A stretch of DNA of 64,000 nt from Paraphysomonas bandaiensis (taxonomy: Eukaryota > Chrysophyceae): the NCBI GenBank assembly GCA_965644295.1, contig CBFFRP010000288.1:186001-250000 (forward strand), in the 5' to 3' direction. A model generated the notes under the pieces. It was not told the DNA's origin, did no database searches, and worked only from the letters and a program-made list of their open reading frames with translations. Position numbers and translations under genes: made by a program. Shown one piece after another: positions 1 through 12,544 of this stretch (the first letter of the stretch is position 1; every line of letters begins with the position of its first letter).

Positions 1-1
1 A

Positions 2-205
2 TGGTGTAGGGATAACGAATATGGGCACGTTGAGACGAGTGCAAAGGACGACAGTGGTGTTCATGCAGCCATGATTGCAATCACCGCACTGGCATTAGAA
101 CAACGAAAGGAAGGAAAAATGCGCACAGACAGTCGAGTTAAAGATACAATCAAAATATCAGATATGTATTCAACACCAGATAAAGGGTGCATGGGGTGTA
201 TATAA
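2..205 (+). CDS. Rab-family GTPase, C-terminal fragment (Rab7-like)
   Basis: The open frame enters from the window edge and gives 67 residues before TAA at 203-205. It starts with a WC..N stretch followed by ETSAKDDSGVHAAM. This is the Rab G5 box (ETSAK) with the following helix, closest by eye to Rab7, which reads WC then ETSAK with conserved spacing. ETSAK binds the guanine base. The switch regions and P-loop lie outside the window. The end is odd: the last residues are CMGCI, two cysteines three apart with one residue after, which matches neither CC, CXC nor CAAX prenylation signals exactly. An unrecognised final intron could explain that. The reading frame and G5 box are seen directly; assignment to the Rab7 branch is inference. 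Confidence 0.72.
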   Translation, partial: WCRDNEYGHVETSAKDDSGVHAAMIAITALALEQRKEGKMRTDSRVKDTIKISDMYSTPDKGCMGCI

Positions 206-1050
206 AGCGAACTATAGATATTTGCGTTATCAGGTGATTGATGTAATCGCAGTAACAGATACTTGTGCTACTGACTACCCAGCATTGGCGCACTGCCGAT
301 GTACTGTTAAGTAAATTTTAAAACCAGGTTGATATGTTGATAATAATTATGAATGCTTAGTATGGCCTTCTCTTTGTACCATCTAAATACAGCCTGTGTT
401 GAGTATAGGCATGGTCGTAGAAATATGACTTTGGTGCCATTCTCCATAAACCGTAAAGTGGGGGATCGCTGTTGGAAGTCGAATGTGTCCAACGCAGTGA
501 TCATCAGCAATATATAGTAATATTGTATAGTTGGATAAAACATAGTATAGCAATATATAAGTAAGTGGTATTTGTAGTGGCATATTTTTATGTTGTATTT
601 AGTCACCTGGGAATATAGTAATTGTCAATTACTAATTTATATGAATTGAAATTTTGTCATCTTGAGGTAAGATTCATGATGGCTTACTAACACTGCTCAT
701 TTATATATTTCAATAATCAGAAACAATAATGCTGTGGTGCTAATGTAACGCACTATAAGGTGATATGGTGATAATATGTGGTTTAGACGTAGCCGAGAAT
801 GTTGCTACCTTTTTTCGGTGAAACCTTAGGAACTAAGGAATGGACTGTGTGTGAAAATTCTACCTAGTATGCAGATAAGACATGATGACTCACAAAATCG
901 CAGTTGGTTATTAAGAATTCTTCATAGATTGTCTAGCATTAACAACGGGAATTCAACACCATGTTAGTTGTCCACATTTTGATCGTAGTGACTTCGCGAA
1001 CATGAAAACTTGAATACACGCCGATCAACCAGCATATATCCTAATAGTAC
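206..1050. other. Intergenic, no gene recognised
   Basis: This AT-rich stretch of about 845 bp separates the Rab fragment from the next gene. Open frames here, such as 307-606 on the minus strand, have no recognisable composition or splice structure. I see nothing functional. Confidence 0.5.
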
Positions 1051-1582
1051 TTAGTTCTGCTTTCTTCTCTCCTTTTCAAGCTACATTAAAATATTATAAG
1101 AATACATAAAGACCATTATATGTTACCTTCTTCTTGCTCAGCTTCTTAGGTGCCTTTGGAGGAGCCTTCTCGGCCAGCAATTTATTGACGTGCATAACGT
1201 ACGCGGCAACACCACCAAACAGAGCAATTACAAAAGCAGCAATCCAATATCCTGGGTGAATTCCATTCCTTGGGGGATTGGAATTTCCAGGCTGGGATTG
1301 AGCATCACCATCATCTTGCTGCTGAGATTGCTGTCGGTTGAATCCACCAGAAAGAGTTTGTACAGCTTGCTGAATTTCCACCTTGCAATCCTGCGATACT
1401 TCCGTCTGTGATTCTATTGCCGCCTCCATCTCGGATCTACATCCAGGGGATACAGTGTTTAAAATAGCCTCGATCATTTCGCGGTTAATTTCGACTTGTT
1501 GTTGCTGCTGCTGTGCATAGCCTGTCTCATACACTGCAGCAAGGAGATAAAAAATCAATGATAGCACAGCAGATGACTTCAT
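1051..1582 (-). CDS. Small secreted or type I membrane protein, Q-rich
   Basis: Two exons, 1127-1582 and 1051-1080, separated by a 46-bp GT-AG intron, give 161 residues ending in a basic tail (KKKLEKERRKQN). The protein opens with a clear signal peptide (MKSSAVLSLIFYLLAAVYETGYA, cleaved near residue 23), then a glutamine run, a region with two cysteines (PGCRSE and QDCKVE), a Gln/Ser/Pro-rich linker, one transmembrane helix (about residues 111-131, YWIAAFVIALFGGVAAYVM) and a Lys-rich cytosolic tail. The predicted topology is a type I membrane protein with a short lumenal domain. The tail KxKxx-like lysines could be a retrieval signal, which is inference. I do not recognise the family. Without splicing the frame would end in an unrelated hydrophobic tail, so the spliced version is preferred. 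Confidence 0.6.
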
Positions 1583-2242
1583 AATGATATCAGTATGAGA
1601 CTAAAGGTTGTTGTCTGTAAGTCTGCTATGGTGTATTGCAAGGGCTCCTAAGTGAGGCCACGTTACCACAACCGCACTCTACAATACACCGCATAGGTAC
1701 AGGGTACTGTATATGTGAACTGTATGTATCCGGTGGGTAGCATGATATATATACTGTAGAACTCCCCCTTTTTATTGGATACACAACGAGAAAATCACCG
1801 CATTTTCGAATTACCCATTGAACCTTTTGCGTTTTTCTTGCTAAAAACGCATAATTACGTTTTTTTACCCAAAAAGTTTTAGAAACAGCCTAAAACTCGA
1901 GGAGAATGCTTCAGGATATTCTGTACTATTATAGATATTTACATAAAATACTAGAAAATCCTATATTTTTATGTGTTTTTTTTGGATAAAATAGAGATTT
2001 TCTGTAAATGGATTCAAAATACTGTGTAACAATTACTAACTGAGCCATATATATATGAAGAAATTAAGTTCAGTCATCTGTCATATTAAACCGTCTTGCT
2101 GCGGTGTTTCACCCCCTCATTATAATGAGAATTACACTCTATAGATCAATGAATATTCTGTGAATTATTCAAGTTGATAACTATAAATATACAGGGATGT
2201 TATCTCTTATGTGATACACAGCACTTCATATCCGATAGAATC
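1583..2242. promoter_or_regulatory. Shared upstream region of two divergent genes
   Basis: This 660-bp AT-rich gap lies between the start of the minus-strand secreted protein and the start of the plus-strand TTLL gene, so it must hold both promoters. The sequence ending ATATACAG at about 2187-2194 looks like a splice acceptor, so the TTLL transcript may have a 5' UTR intron. No specific factor site is recognised. Confidence 0.35.
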
Positions 2243-5200
2243 ATGAAAAAAGGGACAAATAGCCCTGATTTAGACGGATTTCCCATAATACGGATTGATC
2301 AAATCCCATGTTTAGATACGGAATTGTTAGATCGTGCTCTTGTGGAGGTAGTCGACCTCATTGATAAGATGAGAGCTGAGGATGATAAATCTCAGAAGTC
2401 TTTATTGTATTACTTAAATCGTCAGCTTGCTGAGATGCAGAAAGAGGTTACTAAGCGTTTAGCGGAAGAAAGAGTGTTGGCTATGCTTAATGGAACTGAG
2501 GAGGAGTTGAAAGTGAAAGATAGACCGTTTTTGGAGGCTTTGGCGAGACAACCTGAGAGAAATATCAGTACATCTATGAGCGACCAGTCTCATGAGCGGA
2601 CCCAGCCAACTCGTTCACATTCAGAGCCTACACCCAAACCAAGGCCTGTGTTTCAAGCTGTTCCATTGCCTTCAGAAATTCGTAAAAAACAAACCGAGGA
2701 TCGTGCATCTAATGGGTCATCTGTGAAACCAATTGTTCAGTCCGTTGAGGCCATTGACGCGACCTCGGTACTTTCGTCACGATCCAACGATAGCTACACC
2801 CGTACGAGTGGTACTTCAAGTGTACAAGACTATCCTTCATCTCCAAATCCGTCGTTGGGCAGTAGTCACCCAGGACGTCCCCCGAGACGCCCCAAGAGTG
2901 GACAGCCCACTCGTCGAAGTATGCAAGCCTTAGAACAAAACTTTGGCACGGCGTTTGTAGTGGGGGCAACTGAGAGGAAGAAAAGGTTTTATCCCAAAAA
3001 AGTTGTGAAAGAAACTGAAGCTGAGATTAAGGCACGAGCACGTGAATCAAGGTTAGTAATTGTGTCTGTACTTGTGGATGGAGAATAGTATAAATATTCT
3101 ATTTTATCTACAGGAGACAACTTGCGATGAAACGTCTGTTAGAGAGAAAAGAGAGGCAGCGGGCAAAGGAGGAGGTATATATTTATCTTGGAAGTAATGA
3201 CTAGAATTCTGATACGTTGAGCACGTTATCATTGTTGCTACATGATTGTTGCATGAAAAATGTCAAGATCACAGAATATATGTGTTGCATGTTGTATATG
3301 CGTACGTTGCTGTTTTTAATGAGCGGCGTTTACACATCAGGCTTCCAAAAAGCGGAAGTTAGTTGCGATGTCGAAACAGAAAAAGACTACTAAAGGCGAG
3401 ACATTGAACTCCTCTGGTTTGTCAGAATCATCTGATAGCGAGTCAGTATCTGGCGGCGATGATGATGATGATACGACTGCGGACGTACCGATGGACATGG
3501 TAGCCAGTGTGGTGATGGGGATGGAAGCTGTAGATGGAGCATCTCCTAAAGAAAATATTTCGAGTAGTCCTGTGCCTGTTAGTATGGATGATGGAAATGT
3601 GGATACCTCCAGTGCTGAAAATGAATTATCCACGCATGTGGTACCCGAAAATGAAGTGAACGATAGGGACAATGCTTTACCTGGACTCAATATAACCACG
3701 ATACCGCCAGTAGGAAATGAAGTGACGGACGTGTCACTTGATGAATCATGCTCCGATAAAGTCAGTCTCCCAGTGTCATCTGCAATAGATCTTTCCCCAA
3801 CTCAATCAAATAGTGCACCAGCTGCGTCATTGTCTCCGGCTGAGAAGGAGCAAAGAACTTTAGTAACAAAGAATATGGCTGCACTCTCTAAGCTGCGTAA
3901 AATGAAGGAAGACAAGGTTTGTTACAGTATAATGTAGATCTCAAATTTATTTTTCATCAGGCACGATTGAAGCGATTGCAGAGTGATGGTGATGCATCCA
4001 CACAAGAGGAGGCTGGGAACAGTAATCCTTCTGATACAAACATAGACGGCGATCAGATGGCGAATGAGACGTCCATGGATATCGAGAACGAGAAAGCGTC
4101 ATTTCTTTTATGCAGGACCCGCGAAGAATTGGACTCGCCATTACTCACCTCTCAGTCCTCGCCAACTTTGCCGAGCAAACCCTTTCCCACCGATTTAAGT
4201 GTTATGGATACTGTTTCCACTTCATTGGATGTAAACCCTGATGCAGTCGTTGAATCTGCAACGTGTACAAGGAGTCCTGTCAAGCAATCTGATTCTAGTG
4301 CTACGGAAACTATTTCCACTTCAGTGGATGCTATACCTGTTGCAGTCAGCATTTCTCATCCTTGTGAACAGAGCATAGATAGAATACCCGATGAATGTAG
4401 TACTAGTGACGCAGCTAAAACGGATAGTGTAGCATCTGAGCTGAAGGATTGTATGAGCCATTTTTCCCAATTCTTTTGTCAGAACAGCATAATATCAGAA
4501 TTTTCCGAGGTCGTAGATGGAGAATCAGGCGCAATCGTATATAAATGTTATCGAGGTCCAGACGATTTGCCAGGGCTTAAAGCATGGGCATTGGTAGGCA
4601 GTGTAATTTAACATGACTTACTATATAGATGTGTGGGAAAGCTATGAATAATACAAATATGCAGATAGTGCTTGTACAGAAAAATGTATGCCTAAACTAT
4701 TTTGTTCTCGCTTAGGTTTCCGTACGTGCAGCGGGTCCAGGGGACGTTAAGTGGACCGTTAATTTAAAGTACTATAGAGATTTGGTGATAGAACACAGCT
4801 CGTCAAGCGATACTACGGACGGCGGAATGAGATCGAGACTAACTGCTCAGAGGGCAAGGGCGCGACGAGTAAGTAGTTTTTGCTACTGTATGCCCGTGTG
4901 TACGTCATTCTGTCACTTGATTATGGTGCTATGTACCACTGTAATTGTACGATGGCGATTATATATTTTGTTTTGAGCACTATGCTCCTACTTTCATCGT
5001 CATACACATATTTACTCATCACACTGGATATCACTGTATTATGCATGGCAATCCTTGTATTGTGCTTGTGCTGATTACTTTTATTCAGACTGTTACATAT
5101 GGACTTGTTCTGTTAGCAAAGATGTGTGAATGCCTCATGGTCGGGCCGTCAATCGATTTAGCGCACATAACAGAATTTCTGGATGCTCTGTCTGAAAAAC

Positions 5201-7721
5201 AGTTCCGAGAGGACTGGGGTATTCGTTTAGCGAAGTTTGATGATCTCGTCGCGGACTCAGCTCACCAGGACGAATTATTTCGTGAAGTCACAGTTTGTGG
5301 AAACTTATATGCCGTGTGCAAGAAATTGGAGAATTTGTTGCGCACGTCTTTCGTGTCTGATGTTGTCAGCAACTCTAGGAATACTCCAAGAACTGACGCA
5401 GTCGTTGATGGACCTACAGATATAGCTGTAGATAATTCTCATGAAGCACTTTTGACCAAAGTAGAGACAATAGAGAACAGAGATTTAGAAGCTGGTGAGG
5501 TTGATATTGGAGTATCTGATTCTGCGAAGCCGAAAGCATCTCCTTCACCAGTGATTGCAGTGGATGTCGCAAGCAATATACATGACACTACTACCTTGCA
5601 GTCTGCTGGTGATTTAAATAGAGAAAGTTTGGATGACGACAGCGATGAAGACAGTGATGATGATTCCATTCTACCTAGTACTCATGACATTTTCACTGCA
5701 GATCAGAACAAGCAACCCGAAAGTTCTGTTGCTAAATGTGATTTAGGACAAGACGTGCATATACCCTCCGAAAGTCTCTCCATAGTCCCAGTTAATCCCA
5801 CACTTACACTAGTGTCCGGTCAAATGTCAGAGGCAATCAAAATTACTGATGTTTTCAAGAACATTTCTGAAATATTTCCGGCCGTACAAATGTTATTACG
5901 AGATATGAAATCAGGGTGAGTGAGAAAGAATGAATTTTGATTTGTGTGTGTCAGTTTTCTGTTCGTGTGATGTCAGCAGTTCCGCTGTTGCTTATTGTAC
6001 TCGTGTTGTAGGTGTAAACCTGGTGATCATGATCACGTGGCACGGACACTCATTGAATGTATGACTACTCAGCTAAAGCTCTATGACGAGTGGATAGAAG
6101 TCATGGATGACTATGCGACAGTATTTTGCCATGACAGGGAGAAAGGTATTCCAAGCCAAATGGACCGCGAGGATAACAACTCATTGGTAAGCGCATGTTT
6201 TATGTATATGTCCACTCAGTGTTGTGATCATTTCCATTGCGTACGATATTGTGGACTTTGTCAAACTTTCTACGGCAATATAAATGGACCGTGTGTGTAG
6301 TTAACATGCTAAAAAATAATTTATACGAAATGTACATACATATTTTTATTCGTGGTGCATCGGGTCAGGTATATTCCGGTGGCACTAAAGCACTCCACTA
6401 TCGTGTGAAATCCTCTCGCCCAGAGGTGGCCAATATAGTTACAGATGTTTTCAACAACATTTTACACGATTGGACGGAGCTGCCTCAAGGTCTTGGCCTG
6501 GGAACATCTTGGAATATTCTCTGGTCATGGGCAAAGCCACGTATAAACCTGAAACATCTACTTGTCTTTCAGAAGGTGAACCATTTTCATGACAGTAAAC
6601 AGTTGACGCGAAAAGATTTGTTGAAAAAGAACCTTCAGCGACTGACAGATGTTCTTGGCAGTAAGGTCGCCCACCATTTTGAAATCATGCCCAAGACTTT
6701 CTTACTTCCGAATGAATACACCTCATTTGTAAGGGAGTATACAGCTATTGAGGCGATGAAAAATGACCCTGATTGTGTCAGCAAGGATGTAAAGAATATT
6801 TGGATCATGAAACCGGTGGGACTCTCCCGCGGGCGTGGAATTAGCCTTGTACAGGACATCTCATCGCTTACATACTCTCAAGCCTCGGTATTGCAGAAAT
6901 ACGTCGATCGACCTCTGTGTTTGGGTGGATACAAATTTGACCTCCGATTGTATGTCCTTGTTACATCATTCCGGCCCTTGGAGGCTTTCATATACAATGA
7001 TGGTTTCGCTCGAATCAGTACTCAGATGTATAAAACCGATGCTGAGAGTCTAGCAAACAAGTTTATTCATCTAACGAACAGCTCAATTCAAAAGCACAAT
7101 GCTGCAGGACCTTCCATGGATAACCCTCTCACACAGGGAGATGCGAATGAGAGCAATGGCTCGAAAATAGGACTGCGGGGTGAGCGGGGTTTGTGGAGCC
7201 AGCTGCGTCGACAGGGTGTCAATATCGACAATGTGTGGGATGATATATGTCTATTGGTGGTCAAGTCACTTGTGGCAGTTGATGACAAAATGAAGTATCA
7301 ACCGTGCTGTTTTGAATTATTTGGTTATGATGTTCTTCTTGATGAGGACTTACGTCCGTGGTTGATCGAAGTCAACGCGTCGCCTTCCTTAGCTCGGGAG
7401 ACACAATTGGATGTTCGTGTTAAGAACGCACTGATACGAGATATAGTACAACTGATAGACCCGCCTCCTTACGACCGTGCTGCTCTAGCGAGTATACTTC
7501 GCAAGCGCCTCAAAGACATTCAGATGAAAAAATTCTCGATGGCCAGTGGAGATCCTCTTCTTGAGAAGCACCTAAAAATGATAATTGGCGATCATATTCC
7601 CAGACGGTATGGTGAGGAACCCAAAAACTGTGGTGGGTTTGAACGATTGTGCCCCGATACCAAAATGTTTAATTTAGCTGTGAAACTGAAGAGCAGGCTT
7701 GTTAAAGGTATTAAAGAATAG
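2243..7721 (+). CDS. TTLL9-like tubulin polyglutamylase with long N-terminal extension
   Basis: Eight exons join in frame: 2243-3051, 3114-3174, 3341-3916, 3961-4593, 4716-4868, 5089-5915, 6012-6186, 6369-7721 (1,528 residues). The tubulin tyrosine ligase-like domain occupies roughly the last 500 residues. Landmarks are FQKVNHFHDSKQLTRKDLL and PKTFLLPNEY (TTLL9-type), WIMKPVGLSRGRGI (ATP-binding lysine), KFDLRLYVLV, KFIHLTNSSIQ, and FELFGYDVLLDE...WLIEVNASPSL with the Mg-binding Glu/Asn. The family adds glutamates to tubulin tails, mainly in axonemes. TTLL9 is normally about 440 residues; here about 1,000 residues of acidic, Ser/Thr-rich, low-complexity sequence precede the domain, with a KKRK basic cluster in exon 3. 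2243 is the first in-frame ATG. The catalytic domain is certain; that all eight exons form one gene rests on splice phase. Confidence 0.8.
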
Positions 7722-8363
7722 CACGTGTGGTGTGTACTTTGTAGATATTGCGTAATGAAAATATTATTTACGTTGTTTCGATATGTTATAGCAGACCGCC
7801 TGTTGTTTGTTATATTTTGCCTCATTTTTGTGTTGTTATGCTAATGTAATAGGCTTATTAAATTCTTCTTGCTTAGTATAGTAATATTGCGACAGTATGA
7901 CAACGACATCTATTTATATTTGTCATAATGTTTGTAACTGTTTTACTTAATTCATCGGTCACAAGTTTGTAACACAGAGCGAATAGCGCAACTTGTTGAC
8001 GAAATATGTAAAGCTGGCAAGTCCTTGAGCAGTTAACTTAAGGGAGGCAGTAAAGGGATAGCATCGCCGTTATGCGGTTGTTGTAGAGCAGCAACCACGA
8101 AAAAACGTATTTTCTCTACACTTTACATCTTCAAAAGATATTACTCTTTCAATTTCTCCGTGTATTTTATTTCTTTAACGACTTCACGTACAACGTTCAC
8201 AGCTAGCAGTCGGAACAGATATTTTATGTACTACATCACTGAAATAACAGTCCCAGTATCTAAAAAGTCTATATCAATCCGCAGAATGTCTAGAGTTTTA
8301 TAAAAGATAGTATAAAGCGCATAAATGATGTGCATAGCAACACCTCGGTATATCGTCAATATG
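7722..8363. other. Convergent 3' intergenic region
   Basis: This gap lies between two converging stop codons (TTLL on plus, carrier on minus) and must contain both 3' UTRs. It is AT-rich. No gene or structured RNA is recognised. Confidence 0.5.
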
Positions 8364-9956
8364 TCAATGCTTATCCAATTCCATTAATAGCTTCAGACTC
8401 TCCTCATACACTAAAAACGTTAACGCAGCGTTGGGTGCTACCTTCAAACAATTCGGAATGAGTCCTTTGAAAAAGCCTCTAAGACCTTCGTTTCTACAAT
8501 CATATTCGTTACTATCAAATCTATAACAATGTTCTATAACAATGTTCATTGTAAATAATAAGGAATAAAGAAACTCAAGATATGGTTAGAAACCACGAAA
8601 TTTCAACCAATGTTGTACTTACCTTAAAATGCTTCGAATGCAATCCACCGATCCCGTGTATTTTGGTACCTCTACCCTGGATCCAGTGGATAATACGGTG
8701 ATTTCACTTCGTTGCTGCAACCGACTTTTGACTACTTGATAGGGATATGTCACAGTTGCTGCAACGATCTTCGCTGTTCCCCCAATAACCATTGAGACAT
8801 AGGCAGGCTGTATATATATAAGTGTCATATTTGCAGGATGTAATACCGCAAAAGTTCTACAATACCTGCTTATGCTCTTTCGTATTTACTACAGCATCCC
8901 ATTTGTTCATATAAGACTGAAATATCTTTTTCATCCACTCGTATGCCGCAAACTATAGAAAATACTCGTCATTATGTAACATATCACATATACGATTTAC
9001 ACCATAATATTGTAATTTAATACTCCAATTTTTGCGATTTAACAGGCAATAATCATAGGAATACAGCCCAGAACTGAAAAACTAGCGATATACTCCAAAT
9101 AACACCTACCTGGACGGCACCATGGGAAGTCAAAAGCAGGGCCGGAACAGTACCCTTATAAAATCCCATCACACCCTCCTCCTTGAATATTGTTTTGATT
9201 GCGTCTAATAAAGAGTTGTAGAGGGCAAGATGCGTCACGATAACGAGTTGTCATAGCATCACGCACAAACATACCTACAGGACCGTTGTACTGTTTCACA
9301 TTCGCTATTTTCTGAGATCCTTGCAATTGCAAGCGTGTCTTCAGTAACCATATAGGGTTCGTAAAGAACACCATAATGACACCTGCCTCTATTCCTGACA
9401 GCAGGTGCTGGGAGGTTCCTAGTCTATTCTCATTGCAATCTGCATCGGCGTGCATTGCATTTAATTTACGTTTCTATATACAATAATTTCATAATATTGT
9501 TTGTTTGTATGAAAACTATAATCAGATGTAACCTTAGCATGTTCGTAGAAGTAAAAGTATCCACCCCAAGACATTGCCGAGGCGATAGTAGCCGGTGTAA
9601 GCCCCTATACACATATACCATCATATATACATAATCTCAGTATATATATATATGAATATACATTATACAGTCCTTTAATCCCTTCCAAACGATATATTGT
9701 ACGAAATGCTTGAGTTAGTGATTGATATGCTAGTCCAGTCTCATGTACTTGATATCTCACTTTAATGAGATCAATGGGATATAATAGAGCTATAGAGGGG
9801 TTAGAGATAGAGGCTTAGGGGGTGTTCTATAGAGTATACCTGCTGAGACTACACCAGCAGTTGTACCTGCAATAAAATGCTGTATAGAAGGGTTAGGAGG
9901 GGATGGAGAGGAGGGAGAGAGTGAACCTCATGGACTGTTGGTTGGCGACGTTTCAT
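8364..9956 (-). CDS. Mitochondrial carrier, SLC25A32 (folate/FAD transporter) type
   Basis: Nine exons (minus strand): 9927-9956, 9840-9879, 9662-9789, 9533-9604, 9275-9473, 9110-9204, 8866-8952, 8623-8807, 8364-8493. They join in frame to 321 residues, the usual carrier length. All three repeats are visible with their P-x-[DE]-x-x-[KR] signatures: YPIDLIKVRYQ, NPIWLLKTRLQ and YPYQVVKSRLQ, each followed by a G-[FL]-Y/F-[KN]-G loop (GLYNGLTP, GFYKGTVP, GFFKGLIP). The tryptophan variant NPIWLLKTRLQLQ and the SHGAVQ..AYE and VAATVTYPYQVV segments match SLC25A32/FLX1, which move folate or FAD across the inner mitochondrial membrane. Introns are 47-157 bp. The short first exon encodes MKRRQPTVHE, leading straight into HFIAGTTAGVVSA, so the start is well supported. 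The substrate is inferred from family similarity. Confidence 0.9.
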
Positions 9957-10488
9957 TTGTGTGTTTTGCAATATAATGAATGTGTGGTTTGTTGAATTGC
10001 TATGTGCTGCACAAGTATGTCCCCCACACAACAGAGACTTGCAACGCTGTGGCTAACAGTCCTAAGAACCCCCCTCACTTCATAGAACAAACATACATAC
10101 ATACATACATACATACATACATACATACATACATACATACATACATACATACATACATACATACATACATACATACATACATACATACATACATACATAC
10201 ATACGTACATACATACATACATACATACATACGTACATACATACATACATACATACATACATACATACATACATACATACATACATACATACATACATAC
10301 ATACATACATACATACATACATAATGTACATACATAATGTACATACATAATGTACATACATACATACATACATACATACATACATACATACATACATACA
10401 TACATACATACATACATACATACATACATACATACATACATACATACATACATACATACATACATACATACATACATACATACATACA

Positions 10489-10522
<34 letters not shown>

Positions 10523-10707
10523 CATACATACATACATACATACATACATACATACATACATACATACATACATACATACATACATACATACATACATACA
10601 TACATACATACGTACATACATACATACATACATACATACATACATACATACATACATACATACATACATACATACATACATACATACATACATACATACA
10701 TACATAC

Positions 10708-10738
<31 letters not shown>

Positions 10739-10808
10739 CATACATACATACATACATACATACATACATACATACATACATACATACATACATACATACA
10801 TACATACA

Positions 10809-10840
<32 letters not shown>

Positions 10841-11102
10841 CATACATACATACATACATACATACATACATACATACATACATACATACATACATACATA
10901 CATACATACATACATACATACATACATACATACATACATACATACATACATACATACATACATACATACATACATACATACATACATACATACATACATA
11001 CATACATACATACATACATACATACATACATACATACATACATACATACATACATACATACATACATACATACATACATACATACATACATACATACATA
11101 CA

Positions 11103-11136
<34 letters not shown>

Positions 11137-11545
11137 AATACATACGCTGTATCTTGAATACAACATCGTATTTCAGTGACCAATGAACTCCACTCATTCC
11201 CCCAACCAAATCCCTGAATTCAATGGCGATAAATTCCAATAAAAAAATACAGATTTTCCTTCTATTTTCCACATTATTATTACTAGAAACCTCCTATATT
11301 TCTTCGCCAAAATATTGTGTGTCCATAATGTCATATGACCTTCTATATAAGATTCGTTGAAATATTCGTTTTTTCTTCACTTCTATGACATTTCTAGGTG
11401 GAAATCATAAAGTATTGTATTCCTTACATCTTCATCTACACTCTCATCCTCATATGGCTCACTCATTATTAAGAAGAATGAATATTTGAAATTATAACAA
11501 TCAATCATATTATTAGAATTTTGTGATTGTTTTCTATTATTGAAG
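9957..11545. promoter_or_regulatory. Divergent intergenic region split by a CATA array
   Basis: This region lies between the SLC25A32-like carrier (minus) and the unknown four-exon gene (plus). Apart from the tetranucleotide array it holds about 130 bp next to the carrier and about 410 bp next to the plus-strand gene. No coding potential was found outside the array. Confidence 0.35.
10091..11131. repeat. About 1.04-kb CATA tetranucleotide array
   Basis: Almost uninterrupted ACAT/CATA units run for about 260 copies, with rare point variants (CGTA, CTTA, TATA) and a block of ATGTACATACATA units near 10320-10355 where phase is reset. Because the unit is 4 bp and lacks stop codons in any frame, long open frames of repeating YIHT (plus) or YVCM (minus) appear; these are artefacts of the repeat, not genes. 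The array sits 135 bp upstream of the carrier start codon, so it may separate or space the promoter. Confidence 0.98.
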
Positions 11546-12544
11546 ATGATGCAAGTATGTCCCCCCCCTAATCGTAAAAAACTAGTGATCAAATCTTTTG
11601 AAATCAATCAAGTTATTAAAGGGATGGAAGGGCAATTCCCCAGTGGAATATGGTAATACATTAATGATTATAATGTAGATATAATAATGTATGTGGTAGG
11701 TACAAAGATATTGGTGGGAAATCCAGCTATATTGAAATCACTGTTCAGTTAATTGATGAGAATGGGAAGCAAGTCATACCTCCATCTGGAAAAACGGTAA
11801 CTTATGAGATATTTCATTTATTACATTAACTTGATTTGATAGATTAAATTGGGATTAACATGTAAGTATGAAAGTGAGAGGATAGTTTCAGATCCAGGCC
11901 GGCTTATAGCGATAGAGAAGAAATCAAGTTGGTTACAAATTAATGAAATTGGCGCCGCTCGAATATGCTTACGGTTTACTGATATATCCAAGAACAATTT
12001 TAATGAGGTATGAAACCGCTTCACCTATGCTTTGTATTTATTTGATGATGACCGCTGAATATAGAGGTTTGTTGTTCATATATACGCTCCTGAGGACGAC
12101 AACATCATGCCTGTGGATTGTCCCCCTGTAGAAGTTCTTTCGAAACCAAGTAGGAAGCGAGTTAGGGAAGGAAATTTCGAAACGACAAGGAAGCCTTCGG
12201 ATATTTTGATACCAATGACTGTATATAATCAATCGCCCACATTGAATTATAGTTTACCTCCTGCAGATATTGTGAAAGTGAAATCAGATTCTGATTTGAC
12301 TACTGGGCTACCCCTCTTGCAGCAGCATATCAGTGATATATCTGTTACTGATTTGGAGGTGATCAACGCAATTAAGTCAAAGTTGGAATCGTTGAAGTGG
12401 AAGGTGATGTGTTACGAAAAATGCAACGACGCAAAATTGCGTCCAATATATGGTATGGCAGCTACTGATCCCAACATTGTAATCGACGACATCAGAACAA
12501 TGGCAAAATTGTTTGTGGCAAATCACAGTCATCCTGAAATATGA
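11546..12544 (+). CDS. Unknown four-exon protein, beta-rich N-terminal half
   Basis: Exons 11546-11652, 11700-11796, 11843-12007 and 12065-12544 join with phases matching to 282 residues. Introns are 46-57 bp with normal GT-AG ends. The N-terminal half (about residues 10-130) alternates hydrophobic and polar residues: KKLVIKSFEINQVIKG, SSYIEITVQLIDENGKQV, KLGLTCKYESERIV, AARICLRFTDISKNNFNERF, RFVVHIYAPEDD. This pattern suggests a beta-sandwich. A basic stretch, KPSRKRVREG, follows and could be a nuclear localisation signal. The C-terminal half is mixed with a helical segment near ISVTDLEVINAIKSKLESL. The start is the first of two adjacent ATGs; upstream in-frame sequence reaches a stop without a better start. 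I do not recognise a family and assign no function. Confidence 0.62.

Noticed and set aside
10075-11272. Very long open frames of repeating YIHT or YVCM residues
   Set aside because: They are produced by the CATA tetranucleotide array, which has no stop codon in any frame; the same occurs at 54538-55789. Not genes.
11140-11272. Possible carrier first exon with LVGGMSG resembling a mitochondrial-carrier N-terminus
   Set aside because: It would require splicing over the whole CATA array. Exon 9927-9956 (MKRRQPTVHE) joins directly to HFIAGTTAGVVSA in phase, so the nearer start is preferred.
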